A stretch of DNA of 64,000 bases, taken from contig JAFEVB010000009.1 of the NCBI GenBank assembly GCA_032629725.1, positions 129,001 through 193,000 on the forward strand, given 5' to 3'. Each line of letters starts with the position of its first letter. Within the stretch, counting starts at the first letter, position 1. Both the position numbers and the translations under genes were made by a program. Below, in pieces: positions 24,701 to 37,157 of the stretch. Source of the DNA: Gremmenia infestans (lineage: Eukaryota; Ascomycota; Leotiomycetes; Helotiales; Hamatocanthoscyphaceae). A model generated the notes under the pieces. That model was not told the DNA's origin. It ran no database searches and saw only the letters and a program-made list of their open reading frames with translations.

Positions 24701-27439
24701 ATGCCGCCTTCGGAGAAGTCGCCTTTGGATAGTATCAATAAGTTCTCCGGCTCCCCATCGAAGAGAAAGCTTCACGACCAACACCAGCACGTCGACTTGT
24801 CAAAAACAACCCGAAATCCTTCCTCCGCGACCCCCGAGACTGCTGCACCTAGCCCAGACCCCGCACGCCCTACGATCTCCTCTGGTTTCAAACGACTGAA
24901 GACGTCGCATTTGTCAGGCAATCTTCAGAAGTCCACAGACATGAGTAAGGTGATGGGCAGACCGCGGCCCACACCGGTGGACCTGACGGGTGGGGGGAAG
25001 TCGAATTTCCAACCACATACTGGGGCCAAGAGACTGGTCATCAAGAATTTGAAACCGCAGAAGGACACGGAGCTTTACTACACCAAGTTATGGAATGAAG
25101 TTGACTCGGCTATAACATCCGTGCTCAATGTTGAACAGCCTAGTACGGCCTTGGACTCGTTAAGCCGTAGTGTCGAAGACCTTTGTCGTCACAGGGAGTC
25201 AGAAAAGCTATCTTCACATCTCAGAGACCGCTGCAAAACATACCTTGAGAAAGAACTCCTTCCGTTGATTGAGAGTCATGCGGGACCAAGCAACGTGGAC
25301 GCGCTGCGAGCTGTGTATAAGTACTGGACAACATGGAATGAGCAATCTGTAAGTGACGGTGCACGTCTTAAAGTGAGCTTATATCTAACCAATACCTTTC
25401 AAAGACCCTTCTCCGTTCCATATTCAGTTACCTTGACCGATCCTATCTCCTGCATACGAAAGATGCTCTTCAATTAGAAGATCAAGGCATCAATCAGTTC
25501 CGACACGCAGTCTTCACGAAGAGTAAAGCAGCTTCTAAAGGTCAATCGCTAGGTGGCAAAGTTGTATCAGGAATCTGTGACCTGGTTGAATACGACAGGA
25601 TCGGCCAGGATGACCTATTCGATGCCAACCTTTTAAGGGACTCAATATCGATGTTCCACATCTTTGGGATCTATGGAAAGTCATTCGAACCTAGATTTCT
25701 CGATCTTTCCCAAGATCACTTCCACGCATTCGTCCGAGATCGAAGCAATTCGACTATGAAGGATTACATATACTTCTGCGACAGAGTACTTTCTCGAGAG
25801 GCTCTTCGTTGTCATGCGTACAACTTTGATAGCACCACAAAAAGGGGACTACTTGATTCTGCCCATAAAATTCTCATCGAGGATTGTAGAGAGATCTTGC
25901 TAAACCCTACTGGGCTTTCAAAGTTGATTGATGCTAACGAGATTACATCCTTGAAGGCGCTTTACAACTTGCTTTCTCTGTCGAAAATCCAACAAGATCT
26001 CAGGAAACCCTTTGAGAGCCACATCAAGACGGTTGGCTCCTCTATTGTTCGAGATGTCGAAAAGGTTGATACTATGGTTGTACAACTACTTGAGCTGAAG
26101 AGATCATTGGACCTCATAATACGCGATAGTTTTGACAAGGATGAAACATTTTCATACAGTCTTCGTGAGGCGTTTGGTAACTTTATTAATGACCGCCAGA
26201 ACACATCCGTTTGGGGTACAAATAACTCCAAGGTGGGTGAGATGATTGCAAAATACATGGATCAACTTCTTCGTGGAGGTCTGAAAGCAGTTCCTCGTTC
26301 GCTTGCCTCGGATGCTAAGGATCGGGATGCCGCTGAAAAGCAAGGCCAGGCAAGCACTGGGGATGAAGATGCCGAACTCGATCGACAGTTGGAGCAGGCC
26401 CTGGAGCTCTTCAGATTCATTGAAGGAAAGGATGTGTTCGAAGCTTTCTACAAAAAAGATCTTGCCCGACGACTCCTCATGGCCCGTAGTGCAAGTCAAG
26501 ATGCCGAAAGAAGTATGCTTGCTAAGCTGAAGAGCGAATGTGGCTTTACATTTACGCACAACCTCGAACAGATGTTCAAAGACCAAGAGCTCGCCAGAGA
26601 CGAGATGATATCGTACAAGCAATCCCTCAGCAATACCAGCAGAACCACTCTCGATCTCCAAGTCAGCGTTCTCTCCCAAGCAGCTTGGCCCACGTATCCT
26701 ATTGTGGAGGTCAACATTCCATCCGAGGTAGCGAAACATATTGAGAAGTACGAACTTCACTACAGACATAAGCACACTGGACGCAAATTGGAATGGAAGC
26801 ATGCCCTCGCCCACAGCGTTGTCGTCGGTCATTTCAATAAAGGTAGAAAAGAGCTGCTTGTTTCGGCCTTCCAAGCTATCGTTCTCGTCCTGTTCAACGA
26901 TATTGGCATAAAGGATGGGAAACAGGAGCACTTGTCATATGGCGACATCCAAACCGCAACCGGCCTCGTGGACGCCGAACTCGAGCGCACACTTCAATCA
27001 CTCGCATGCGCCAAATTCCGTATTCTTACCAAACATCCTAAGGGCCGAGATGTCAGTCCAACGGATACCTTTACCGTCAATCTTGGCTTCGTAGATCCGA
27101 AGTTTAGGATCAAAATCAACCAAATCCAGCTCAAGGAGACGAAGGCGGAGAATAAAGAAACTCATGAAAGGGTTCACCAAGATCGACAATACGAGACTCA
27201 AGCTGCGATTGTGCGGATTATGAAGAGCAGGAAGACGATGACGCATCCCAATCTTGTGGCTGAAGTTATCAATCAAACGAAGGCGCGGGGTGCTGTCGAG
27301 CCTGCTGAGATTAAGAAGAATATTGAGAGTAGGTGCCCCATTAGAATTGTTCTGAGAAAAACACTAATCAAATATAGGGTTGATTGAGAAAGAGTATATT
27401 GAGCGTGAGGACGGAGGATCGTACGTCTACGTATCGTAG
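24701..27439 (+). CDS. CUL4: Cullin-4, scaffold of CRL4 ubiquitin ligase
   Basis: Exons 24701..25348, 25405..27328 and 27378..27439 join in frame to 877 aa. The first about 130 residues are a disordered Ser/Pro/Lys-rich extension, as in CUL4 proteins. The cullin repeats and cullin-homology domain follow. The diagnostic block FRFIEGKDVFEAFYKKDLARRLLM and the following SASQDAERSMLAKLKSECG match CUL4 more closely than CUL1 or CUL3. The winged-helix neddylation region has IVRIMKSRK with the NEDD8 acceptor Lys at about residue 822, and the last exon supplies the terminal IEKEYIERE...YVYVS. CUL4 joins DDB1-DCAF substrate receptors to the RING protein Rbx1/Hrt1 in the nucleus. In Neurospora, CUL4-DDB1 acts with the DIM-5 complex in heterochromatin formation. 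Start choice: the first ATG of the open frame. Confidence 0.93.
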
Positions 27440-27942
27440 ATCAGGAATGGATTACATGATATGCGTTTGATGATGACATGACTGCATGACTTGAGTGGAC
27501 AAAATAACCGGCACCAGGTGTAATAGCATTAACAGAAAGAAATCAAGTATGATAGAGAAAGGTTTCTTCCCAGCTGTACGGAAGTGCAGGTCCGAATGAT
27601 TATAACTTGGCACTCCCTAGACGCCATTTTTGAGAAAGGTCCTAGGTAGGCCCTTCGCATAGCGATAAAGATCCACAGTCTTCCACTGAGCGTAGAACAT
27701 TCTTAACGCAATGTGAACTTGAGCAGCCCTCCTAATGCTTCTGCTGCTGATTAGCCACGCCAAGGGTCATACTCATTCGTGTCGGCTCTGAATGTATGCT
27801 TATATACATGTTTAGGTCGGGCTTATCTAGGTACATACCTCCCTTTCCCAAATTCTATAATAGCATCCTTCCAAGGGGTACATAAAGCTTACTTTTTTTT
27901 TATATCTTCTTGTTCAGCCTCAGAGAAGGAAGATTTTTCCGG
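27440..27942. other. Intergenic region after cullin-4
   Basis: Contains the 3' end of cullin-4 and the end of the decayed gene. Includes a T9 run near 27893. No gene or structured element recognised. Confidence 0.5.
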
Positions 27943-29179
27943 CTAGTTGTTAGAGTTATGAACCTCCGCATGATCGGCCCAGCGAAACGGCTTCCTGCAC
28001 AACAAACCTCTAGGGGCATCCAAATCTTCATACAAATCCCCTCCTTCAAGTCGAAAGGTCTCGAATGACTTATCAAACTCCACCCAGTCGAGGAGCATAT
28101 CTGCAGGCCAGAACGCCCAATCCATGAGTCGCAGGCATCGTCTTGTACCTTCCACATTCTCGGAAATCACACGGCATTCTTCTATGCGTTTTGTGTCAAA
28201 GTGCTCGAGTGGAACTCCAGGATAAGGCTGGACATCCATCTCCGGTTCCTGCCAGGGCCTCGGTATATATCATAATCACACTTTTGGCGTTTGAGAAATA
28301 CAGTTCGGTCCATATCCTCGGGTGCTGCATTAAAGACGTCGTGCTTATAGACAGATCTAGGCTGTGAAAATTAGCTGTAATCATCCGGATTCGCATATCA
28401 GAAGCCGTGGAACTGTCTGGCAAGGAAGCGTCGCAGATAGCTTTCTCCGAAAACCGTCGGGGCTGCCATCGTATCGCCCAGGAAGTGTCGTAACTGCGTC
28501 AATCCTTGCTGACACTCATTCCCTTCTACGACTTCGCTGGAAGCACAACGCTACGCTCCCTCGGTGGAGGTGGAGTTGGAGGAATTCTCCAAGCAAAATA
28601 CAAGAACTTGGTAAATGCACTTAACTTCTTCAACCTCTTCAACCTCCCACCACTCGTAACGTTTAAGCCAAAACACCTCTTGCTCCTGAAACCGTTCCTC
28701 CCAATCCGACACGCTCCCAGCTGCATCTCCAGGCTGGTGGAAGAGTTCACAGTAGAGTTGGAAGTGCAGCAAGGCTCGCTACGCCTCTTATCCTTCCACA
28801 CTGATATCAGCAAAAGCAGAAGATAAAATCCGCGCTTGATCCCTCGTCGGTCTTCCCAATAAGACATAATTATTACCCCCTGTTTCGGGGTCGAGGGAAA
28901 TCTGTAGGCTTTGGCAAATATGAATATACAAAATTCGACAAAGAAGTCTATTGCGTCCGAGGTGCTTTTAACATAATCCACAGACTCTTGGCAACGTGGC
29001 CCTGGGGAAGGTATGGCATTCTTGTGCGATGGCTCGAGATGGCTGGCTAGGAAAAGAGTGAGTTCGGTGGTGTGGAGAGGGCCAGCAGCTCGAGCTGATG
29101 TTATGGCCCAGAAATATTGCCGGAGTTCTTCATCGTCGAGGAGCATAAGCTTGCGATCTTCCTCTGTTGGGCAGCTCAT
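27943..29179 (-). pseudogene. Hypothetical gene, probably degenerate
   Basis: Good-looking coding blocks lie in order on the minus strand but do not join cleanly. Exon-like pieces 29179..28877, 28778..28602 and from 28493 onward splice in frame (MSCPTEEDRKLMLLDDEEL..., then LLHFQLYCELFHQPGD..., then LLRHFLGDTMAAPTVFGESYLRRFL). After that a stop appears (about 28398). The next block (PRSVYKHDVFNAAPEDMDRTVFLKR) has no donor site that fits its phase. About 28255-28260 the frame must then shift by one base, with no GT/AG available, to reach WQEPEMDVQPYPGVPLEHFD and the final about 95 codons. This is best read as a gene with at least one frameshift, or a sequence error. I do not recognise the family; the protein is acidic and Trp/Phe-rich. 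Confidence 0.4.
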
Positions 29180-32100
29180 GATGATAGACGCAACCGCAAG
29201 GGCGATGAGTCTTGATGTTAGTTTGTTTGTTTGGGGTTATATGACTTTAAACTCAGCTTAGTATGGACATATATCGTTGAGAGAATAGCAGAAAATGGTG
29301 GTAATTTCTGATGTGGAGGTTTTAGGTTTGAAGAAGGAGCTATTCTATGTGTTGGTACTGTAAGCTATTATAGTATAGGGCTAAGGTAGGCTGTGACTTG
29401 AAGAATTCACTTTGTTTAATAGGTTTGGGTCCTAAAATCTTCATGGCTGAGGAAGCTAAGGAACAATAAAAGGGTTTCAAATTGAAATGAGTGTTTGATA
29501 TTTCTATACTGTAGAAAGAGAGACGCTGAAACCTTTGAACTAAGAGTTTATTGATATAAACTTCGAAATGACAGGACAAATTTTATCTTATCCGATGAAG
29601 TCAGAATGAAGAAGCAGAGCCTCGAATACGCTGATACTCTTCGACGCTCCGCTCATTAAGAAAATTGGTTTCCCGGCACACAACTTCTCAATGCTTTACA
29701 GTTAGTATTATAGAAATAGTTCTGGTAATGCCCACACGTTCTACAAGTTTGCCGACTAATGCAAAATAAGAGAAAGAGAGAACTAGAAACCCAGAAAGAC
29801 TACAGTATTCACCTGGCTATACGGCCAGTCAAACACGGCCGCTGCAGCCAATTTCAGCGTCAATCCATCCGAGTCTCATAATGTCACACTATGTCGTACA
29901 TGGGTGAAATGAATGGCAGGTAGATGGACTGGTACATCGTGGAGAAGCCTTATGAAGAATTCAAGGCAGATGGTGCGAGAATCAAGCCAAATCAACCTTG
30001 GCCTCTAAGTGTGTACTAGAGAAGTCGAACAATCCAAAATCGACGAACTTGATGTAAAATTCAGAGCAGCTTCTATCAGGCCAATCCGGGGTTTCCTTTT
30101 GTACCCGCTATTGATTTTACAAGCAACTCTATTTATTACTCTTTTGTATGCCTTTTAAGAGTTACGGGTCCTAGAATCTACTCTGCTAGGCTGCTTCTTA
30201 CAACTACTTCGCTATCGAGGTGTTTGTTCGTTTAGTGACCCCGTAGACCCGTTACTTCACTCCGTGATTGTTGACGTTGAGGTAGGCAAGGACCCTTCTC
30301 GCCGTGTATCTCGTATCCAAGGAAGAAACACACGTAAGCGGCATGCTCTTTGATTTTCTTACCGATATGATCTGCACCGAATCTTACCCTCACCAAAGTC
30401 TGCTTCCGTCTTTGGACCTAAGTAATCGCTGCTCTAACTTAAGTAGAGCCTTGAGACTTGAGCACGCTAACGAGTCAGCTAGAGTATGCTCAGGGGATCC
30501 TCTTCTGGCCCCCTGGTGAATCGGTTATAGTTTCCTTGTCGTCTATATATAAATTTTGCTAATGCTTGTTCCCTTGAACACAGCCACCTGTTTCAACCTC
30601 TCAGGGAGCCTTTCAGCCACAATGCGCGACCAGCGTGTGCGAAAATAGAAAGTATTCAGACTGGTAGGTTTGGCTTGAAATATGCGCAGTTTCTCCCTGA
30701 TTGATACAGCATTACTGCTTCTAAAGAATTTGGAGCGCGTGAAGCATCCTGATGTTTTCAATATGTCGTTGGTCCTCGGCCCCTGACTCAAGCGAGTAAG
30801 TACCGGGGCGATATCACGACTCTATTTCTATGACGAGGGAGGGTAATGACCAGGAGGGAAAAGAAGACATCTTGAACGAGAACTGCCTAGCACGTTAAAT
30901 TGACGCAGCTGTGAGGAAGAAAACACATAGAGAGCAATCACAAAGGAGTGCTGCTTCTCCACACTTTAGGATTCTGCTTTCACTCCGATAATGTCCGATA
31001 ATGGATGAGGCATTTTCACAAGTCTACACGGTCTTTGCTAGTTTGGTTTGGGTCTATTAGAAAACCTTCGAATTCAGATGAGCATGAGATCAGCTTTTTC
31101 TCCGAATCTAATAAGATCATCTTGTATGGCTAGCCCCTTGGTATCGGCTCCCAGGGTTCCTAAACTGGACCCCCAAAACCAAGATTATGTCATACCATCT
31201 CAATCCTCACCAAGTTGGTTAGTGGAGGCGATATAGAACGCCGAAAAACGAGCACGTTGGTTTGTAGGACTACAGCTTGGAGTCATCGCGTCTAAAGTAA
31301 GATCTTACTACACGTCAGCGTACTATAGCATAACCTATATGCCTTATTCATACTACTGGCCTGAGTCCTAAATGCTGTACTATATTTTGAACTACTCTAG
31401 CCTATAGTACAGAGATTTGAACTGGTTAAAATCAAAACACATCGATTTTCCTATTAAAACTTGAAATAGTATTACGTATAGTACAATAATCTATACGATA
31501 AGACGTCTAGTGGGGCGCGGGTTCCAGCGTCAATATACGCTGTGAGTGTAGAAGAGCTTCATCAGGCCGAGGCGCACTTGCTTCGTCGAGATTGTTCACA
31601 AAACAAGATTGGAAATGTCTAACAGTAATGCTACTTGAGCAAGATAAGTGCGATTATTTAGACGTTCTTGGGAAGCATTAGTCGAATACGTCAAATTTGA
31701 AGGAACATTGTTTAAGTATCATGAGTAAATTCTACTGAGCTAGGACGATCTTGAAAATACGCAAAAAAAATTGTCCTTAAAATACAGTATGATTATTGAG
31801 AACAAGTTGCGTGATATCCCCGCACCTTGAGCAGAACAGTGATTGTGTTATAGTAAGGTCATTCCAGGTCTAACCCGAACTCTAACAACTCGATCGACAA
31901 GAATGTATAGTGTAATGGTACACGTCGTTGGAAAGTGCGAATACAAACGTATTAGATAAAAGGACGAATAATAAAAGATTAGAGCACTCATATTCACAAC
32001 TCGATCCTACCCTCTGGGTCTCATGAACCCTGCTAGAAATGACAATTCAAGGCATTCGTCTCGCTAGTGACTTCGAAATTGCGGTAAAAAAGGGGGCCTG

Positions 32101-32506
32101 GCTCGCAGCAATAGCCTATATCTAGATTGGAAGGTCCACCTGGCCTCTTTTCGAGTAGCCAAATCTTGCTCACCTGTCCATCACAGCATTACGCAACACG
32201 TGCCCGTCTCCCCCCTTTGTGATTTGGACGATTAGCCCGGTGTCTTTCCAGCCGAGTGCGCCTAAGCATCCGATCTTAGTGAATGGGCAGGGTTTCCGGG
32301 TCGCTATGAATTTGAAAGCTGCCCTTTTGGCATTTGCATTTTACAATACGGGCCCAATTGCTCTGGGTAGTTGCAGTATGCTTAATTCAATCGATACCGA
32401 ACGAAATACCGCAAGAGGGGTTTAGTTTTGCAAGTCGGATCAATACATCACAATTTACCCCCCCCCCGCGTCGACTTAGCCACTCTTCGATCTACGTATC
32501 CTTGCT
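29180..32506. other. Gene-poor AT-rich interval with degenerate repeat
   Basis: About 3.3 kb with no supportable gene. Contents: a short open stretch at about 29895-30017 (WYIVEKPYEEFKADGARIK...PLSVY, stop) that resembles a lone C-terminal exon, preceded in frame by a TAG; the degenerate repeat copy at about 30385-30500; and strongly AT-rich DNA at 31300-32000. A C-run of about 11 lies at 32457-32467. It looks like decayed DNA in which mutation has erased older genes or transposons. Confidence 0.45.
30380..30500 (+). repeat. Degenerate dispersed repeat, copy A
   Basis: About 110 bp align with the reverse complement of the stretch at about 35795-35910, with differences mostly C/T and A/G transitions. 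Both copies can be read as a related peptide: HQSLLPSLDLSNRCSNLSRA here, HRSPFLSLNLSSRYFNVSRA in copy B, followed by HAN. This suggests a decayed coding repeat (transposon or duplicated gene fragment). Its family is unknown to me. Confidence 0.6.
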
Positions 32507-35080
32507 TTAAAGAGAATAACTCTTTAGATTGATTGACACCGATCGTGTATCGACAGGTGGTAGTTTCACTATGATATTTTTACCTTTCCAGGGAATCTTG
32601 ACCTTCAACGGAGAGGCGGGTGGCGGAGGTAGAGGCTCTGAAATGATTGGCTGTCGTGCAAGATTCACACTGCGAAGGTCTAAGTCGAAACCTGTCCTCC
32701 GTGGATACTCCATGTGCTCCGCGGTCCCTATGCGAAGTGTGGGGTAGGGTCCATGTCGATATCTTGTTGGAAGGCTTGGTCCGGCCATGTCCAAGTCTAA
32801 CCAAGGCGTAACTTCGAAGCTCAACTCGAAAGTTTCCGAGACAAGGGGGTTTGGTGAAAATGACAGTCGATCACTATTGTTCTCCTTGTCCGAGTCTTTT
32901 CTTGGCAACAACTTTGATGGATTTTCTATCTTTAGCGGCTTTTTCCCTTTCAGTAAGAGGTCTGAATTTTGACGTTTCTGTTTCTCTAGAGATAGGACAT
33001 GCCCATTCTCTATCCTTGACGCCATCGAGCGAAGGGTTCTTTGTACAAAGTTGAGATAGGCATCGTCTCGTTCCTTCGATGGTCTAGGTAACGGGCTTTT
33101 CTTTTCCCCGGCATCCGAGGTTTTGATCTGGAGTTGGTTGGAGAACGATACTTTATCGTTGCCTCTCCCGTCCACGTCGGAAATAATAGGCGATCTGGAG
33201 TTTAATGCCTGTTTATTGGTCAAGACATTGCTTGCAGTAGCTGGATATAATGTCAGTACCTGGTGATTGCAGGAGAGAAGAGATTCAATAGGGTACTCAC
33301 ATTTTGTATCTTCCAAGACTGTTGAATTCTCACCGGCAGATTCTTTGGCCTTAAGTGCGAAGGCAAGGGTAGCTTTTTGATATTTGAGAGCCGACTTTAG
33401 TTGGAATATGTGGATATTATGTGGCTCAGCAGACTCGGCGGTACCTTTCTCATTTTTCCTAGCCATAATGTCGCTATCCTGATGCAGAATTTCTTTCCCT
33501 TTTGGACAAACTTTTCGATCGGTTCCTTGTTGAGACCCTGTCCCACTAGATATGGCAACTTCCAAACTGCTGTCTCTAGGACGTGAAGGCAAGGATGTGG
33601 TTGCTGTAGAAAGTTTTGTTTGTTCTTTTGATGTTGAATCCGCTTTTGTTTCTTTATTACTCCATCTCATAACTTCCTGGAATACCACCGCTTGCCGAAC
33701 GAGCGCAGGTAGATCTTCGTTCGGCGATAATCCCAAAGAGCTCAAACGATCTTGAATTTGATGAACGATTTCTGCAGTCTTCGTATCCATTTCAAGCAGG
33801 GAATATATCTTCGGGACATCAGGGCAATATCTCAGCCTCCATTGACTCAAGTACTGCGTGACCTTAGGCTTCAAGCAATGCTGGACCCAAAATGAAAGAT
33901 TATCTATGATGCGGCAAAATTGAATGGCATCCCAGATCTTGCTGATCGTACCCTCCCATATACCAATAATTTTCTGTTGATTTGTTAGCCCCTTTCTTTT
34001 CGAGTATGAGTGAGACCTCGCACATGATCTCGAATCTTATCGTCGACGATATCGCAGTAAGCAAGCCACACTGTGGTACTTGCTCCTACTGATGTGATGG
34101 CGATCACAGGTGGGATGTGTTGGCCGTTGTGCTTTTCGTCTGCAAATTTCGCCAGCCTTTCGAACATCGAGAGTGCAGTTGATGCAGCAGCGGAGACTTG
34201 AGAAACGGCACTCGCAAATGAAACATCTTTTGCATCGGGCGATTTGAAGACCCCACAGGCCTCAAATATTCCCCAAGGAAAACAGACCAATTGAGGTTGT
34301 GGCTCTTTGCTGCTCGTATGTACCATGGCCTCGTCAACCGAAGATGGAATAGGAAGCCCACAATTAAGCCCTTGCGTAGTGAGCTGAGTAAGTTGTTCGC
34401 TGGTGTAATTGTCGAATGATGGATCGTTTCTGAAGCCCGTTGCTGCCCGGTCGTCGGCTTTTTGAACAGAGAATCCAAAATACAGACCTGACGTGGGAAT
34501 CGTGGTTGGAGCCTTGGGTAGATCAAGAGTGGCAGTGTCACGCCATATTTCGTTGTCTATCCTACTGGTTGTTACCGACCTGTCAGGGTATATTGGATAT
34601 TTGAAGTACACTCACCATGCAATGCTCTTATGCACACTGGATCTATCAGGCAATCCGTCAGCAGAGATCTAGAGCTCCCCTTTCACCAACTTACACACAG
34701 CTGGTACTATCTATTCGCCGAGTCATAACTGATCGAAATAGTTTGTGCCATTCATATCCATCCTGCGTATCAATACTCTTTGCGTATGCTGCCAAATGCT
34801 GTGCGCTTTCAACAAATTCGGACTCTCTTTCTCGCTCTAATTTGCCTACGCCGTCAGGTTTATAGGCTGATAGCGGAATAAAATCCTCATCTTTCTCTTC
34901 AACTATTAGCAGAGCGGCCTGCAATCCCATGAAATGATTGAAGTCTAACAATCCATCTCTAACCGATTGGAGATGAACTGGGAGCTTGCTAAGGTCCTCG
35001 TCTTCGATGTCATCCTTCTCACTGCCCTGAGGGGCTTCATGTTGATCACAGCCAGGGGAAGAATGTGGCTTTGAAGACAT
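32507..35080 (-). CDS. Hypothetical protein with a 21-bp microexon
   Basis: Five exons fit: 35080..34695, 34636..34616, 34579..34024, 33973..33301, 33240..32507; product 789 aa. Phases agree throughout, and the joins give sensible protein (SIAWSVTTSRIDNEIW across the microexon; VDDKIRDHKIIGIWEGTISKIWDAIQFCRIIDN across intron 3). I recognise no named domain. Residues about 1-330 look globular (Trp- and Phe-containing helical/beta segments). About 350-420 contain KIYSLLEMDTKTAEIVHQIQ. The rest is Ser/Lys-rich and probably disordered, until a short C-terminal motif VKIPWKGKNIIVKLP, like a WKGKN-type element I associate with fungal proteins of unknown role. The protein stops about 17 residues after this motif, so the C-terminus may be truncated or a further exon may exist. 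Function unknown. Confidence 0.7.
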
Positions 35081-35775
35081 CTTAGTGGAACGTAACTGAG
35101 AAGAGCAGATCAACGAGTTGCGAAGATTTATGAGATTATTGGAGAGCTTTTTGTATTTTTAACGTTGAACGCTTGCAATTTGAGTTTGGTTTCAGCCAAG
35201 AGAAAGAGGTAGGTGGGAATGTGTTTTGGCAGCCAATAAAATGGTTTGAAGATGTTGGTTCCAACAATTGACCCCTGCGACTGACCTTGAGACCGAAGTT
35301 GGCTCGGTTGGAGTTTACTGACCAAACGCCCATGTCGTGCAGGTGCTTAGTAATACATAATTTATTAAGTTCTTTAAGTAGCTTAACTTACAGCACAATA
35401 CAGTAAGGGGAAGTCGATTTTCCTTGCGACTATAGACGATTGTATTATTTCGTTTCGATTGATTTCAGATCAGTGGGGATGCCCTAGACTTTCGTATTAC
35501 TGTCCGGAGTAGTTTTGGTTTTAGTACACATCTTCATCTTGCTCCATGTTCGAGTGGGCCGAATTCGTGTGCTTTAAACCAGAGTAGCCTTGGACTACTT
35601 TGGCTTGAAGTAAAAGTAAGGCACATACGCTATTTTATAGTATGTGCAGGTATTAGACTCCAGAGGCAAGCGCTTCAAAGTGTAGTCATACAAACCGATG
35701 CACTCATAATTGTAGTACTCCGAATACCAAAATAGAGCTGGAGATCGTGAAAGGTCGCCTTTAAAAATATAGAAA

Positions 35776-36042
35776 CTATTGCTGATCGGCAAGGGACCGG
35801 AAGAGGACCCAGCTGACCTTATTAGCGTGATCAGGGCTCAGGGCTCGGCTCACGTTAAAGTAGCGACTGCTCAGGTTCAAAGACAGAAATGGACTTCGGT
35901 GGGCAAAATTGTCGTCTGAGATTATAATAGTACTTCGAAGGGATTGATCGCTGCAGAAAGTAAAGCTGAAGTCCCAACAGCGGTAGAAAAGAAGAAATTC
36001 AGCGAGGATTGTGATGATTGTGATGGCATGACATTTCGCCAC
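35776..36042 (-). repeat. Degenerate dispersed repeat, copy B
   Basis: The alignable core is about 35795-35910; an 88-codon open frame runs through it on the minus strand (...RSPFLSLNLSSRYFNVSRALSPDHANK...). It is related to copy A at 30380-30500 in the opposite orientation. The frame is longer here than in copy A, so this may be the less decayed copy. Confidence 0.55.
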
Positions 36043-36556
36043 TTTCTAGTATAACACCGGGTTGAACCTAAGTGCTAGCTTGAACAAAATGTGTTTTATT
36101 GGAAAGGAGAGCATAATTAAGTCCGCTTACGCATTGTAAAATGAAACCCATTTTAGCATCTGCGTGCCTCGGCCACATTTTCCTCGCCGAATTTTGGCTG
36201 GTCCTGCTTCCTTACAACGTCTTACATAGACCTACCTGATTTGATCCCCCGGGACACTCGTTTTGGCACCTTTGAGAGAGACTTGGGGAGAAAGGAAGGA
36301 GGAAATAAATGACTTGCGATGAAATTGTAAATGTCAGCTTACTGCATGGCTGGTTCTGTTTGTCGCTTTTCTTCGACCCCTGCAGCTGTGACTTGGAGAG
36401 GAGACATCGAAAGGTTTGATAATTCTAAATAATACGAGATATCGATTTCTATGTGAAGATTAAGCATGAGGGATGCGGAAGTGATATAATCTGCCTTTGC
36501 GACATCTCAAGCACTAAGCTGTACAGCACTAAAAAAAACCCCTCAGATCCTGGAGT

Positions 36557-36580
36557 TCGTTGTATCACGTGATACAACGA
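36557..36580. promoter_or_regulatory. Perfect 24-bp palindrome centred on CACGTG
   Basis: The half-site is TCGTTGTATCAC; the two halves are exact reverse complements with no spacer. The centre is TATCACGTGATA, combining an extended E-box (TCACGTGA, a Cbf1/USF-type bHLH site) with flanking inverted GATA cores. It could be a high-affinity dimer site or a cruciform-forming element. It is not close to an annotated start codon: the nearest are about 1.3 kb (37893) and 1.5 kb (35080) away, and both of those minus-strand genes have their promoters elsewhere relative to it. Confidence 0.4.
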
Positions 36581-37134
36581 TCGAGTCTTAAAGATTGTCT
36601 CTATGAACAAGAGCGCGTGACTACGTGACGCGTGGGTCAGACCTGATTGATTTGGAATAGCAGGGTGTATTACATGTATACTGAATCTTTAACTTAGAAT
36701 TGCCTTACTTTTTCTTTCCTTAGAGAGCAGATCTTTGGTTTGCCCACCACCAGCGTAGACACATCGCGATATGTTCTGGATGGAATATGAGTTTCTAGTT
36801 CCTCTAATTGTTAAGAGGGGAAAGATAATTATTACGGAAAGATTATCAATCGTATAACAAATCTTAGTTCTGATGTACAAGCCTACAAGCCAATTGAAGT
36901 TCCAAAAGCTGTAAGAGCCGTATGAGTTTCAAGTTGTTAAAGTACGAGTTAAGATACCACATTGGCGTTAAGTATAAATTCTATCCTAAAGGAAACCCTT
37001 CTGCCTAAAAAAAAACCCTCGCCGCTCAGAACCCTGGAAACGCCGTGAAGCGTGCTGAGACAGGTGGATTTCGTATTAGAGGTGAAGACTGATTTTGTAA
37101 TTTTCTAAAGTGCGACCGAGGGGATATGCACGGG

Positions 37135-37157
37135 TCTAAGCTAAGCTAAGCTAAGCT
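37135..37157. repeat. CTAAG pentanucleotide repeat
   Basis: Four to five tandem CTAAG units. Confidence 0.8.

Noticed and set aside
26152..26931. Long open frame (259 codons) antisense to CUL4
   Set aside because: It lies opposite conserved cullin coding sequence, has no domain and is explained by codon bias of the sense gene.
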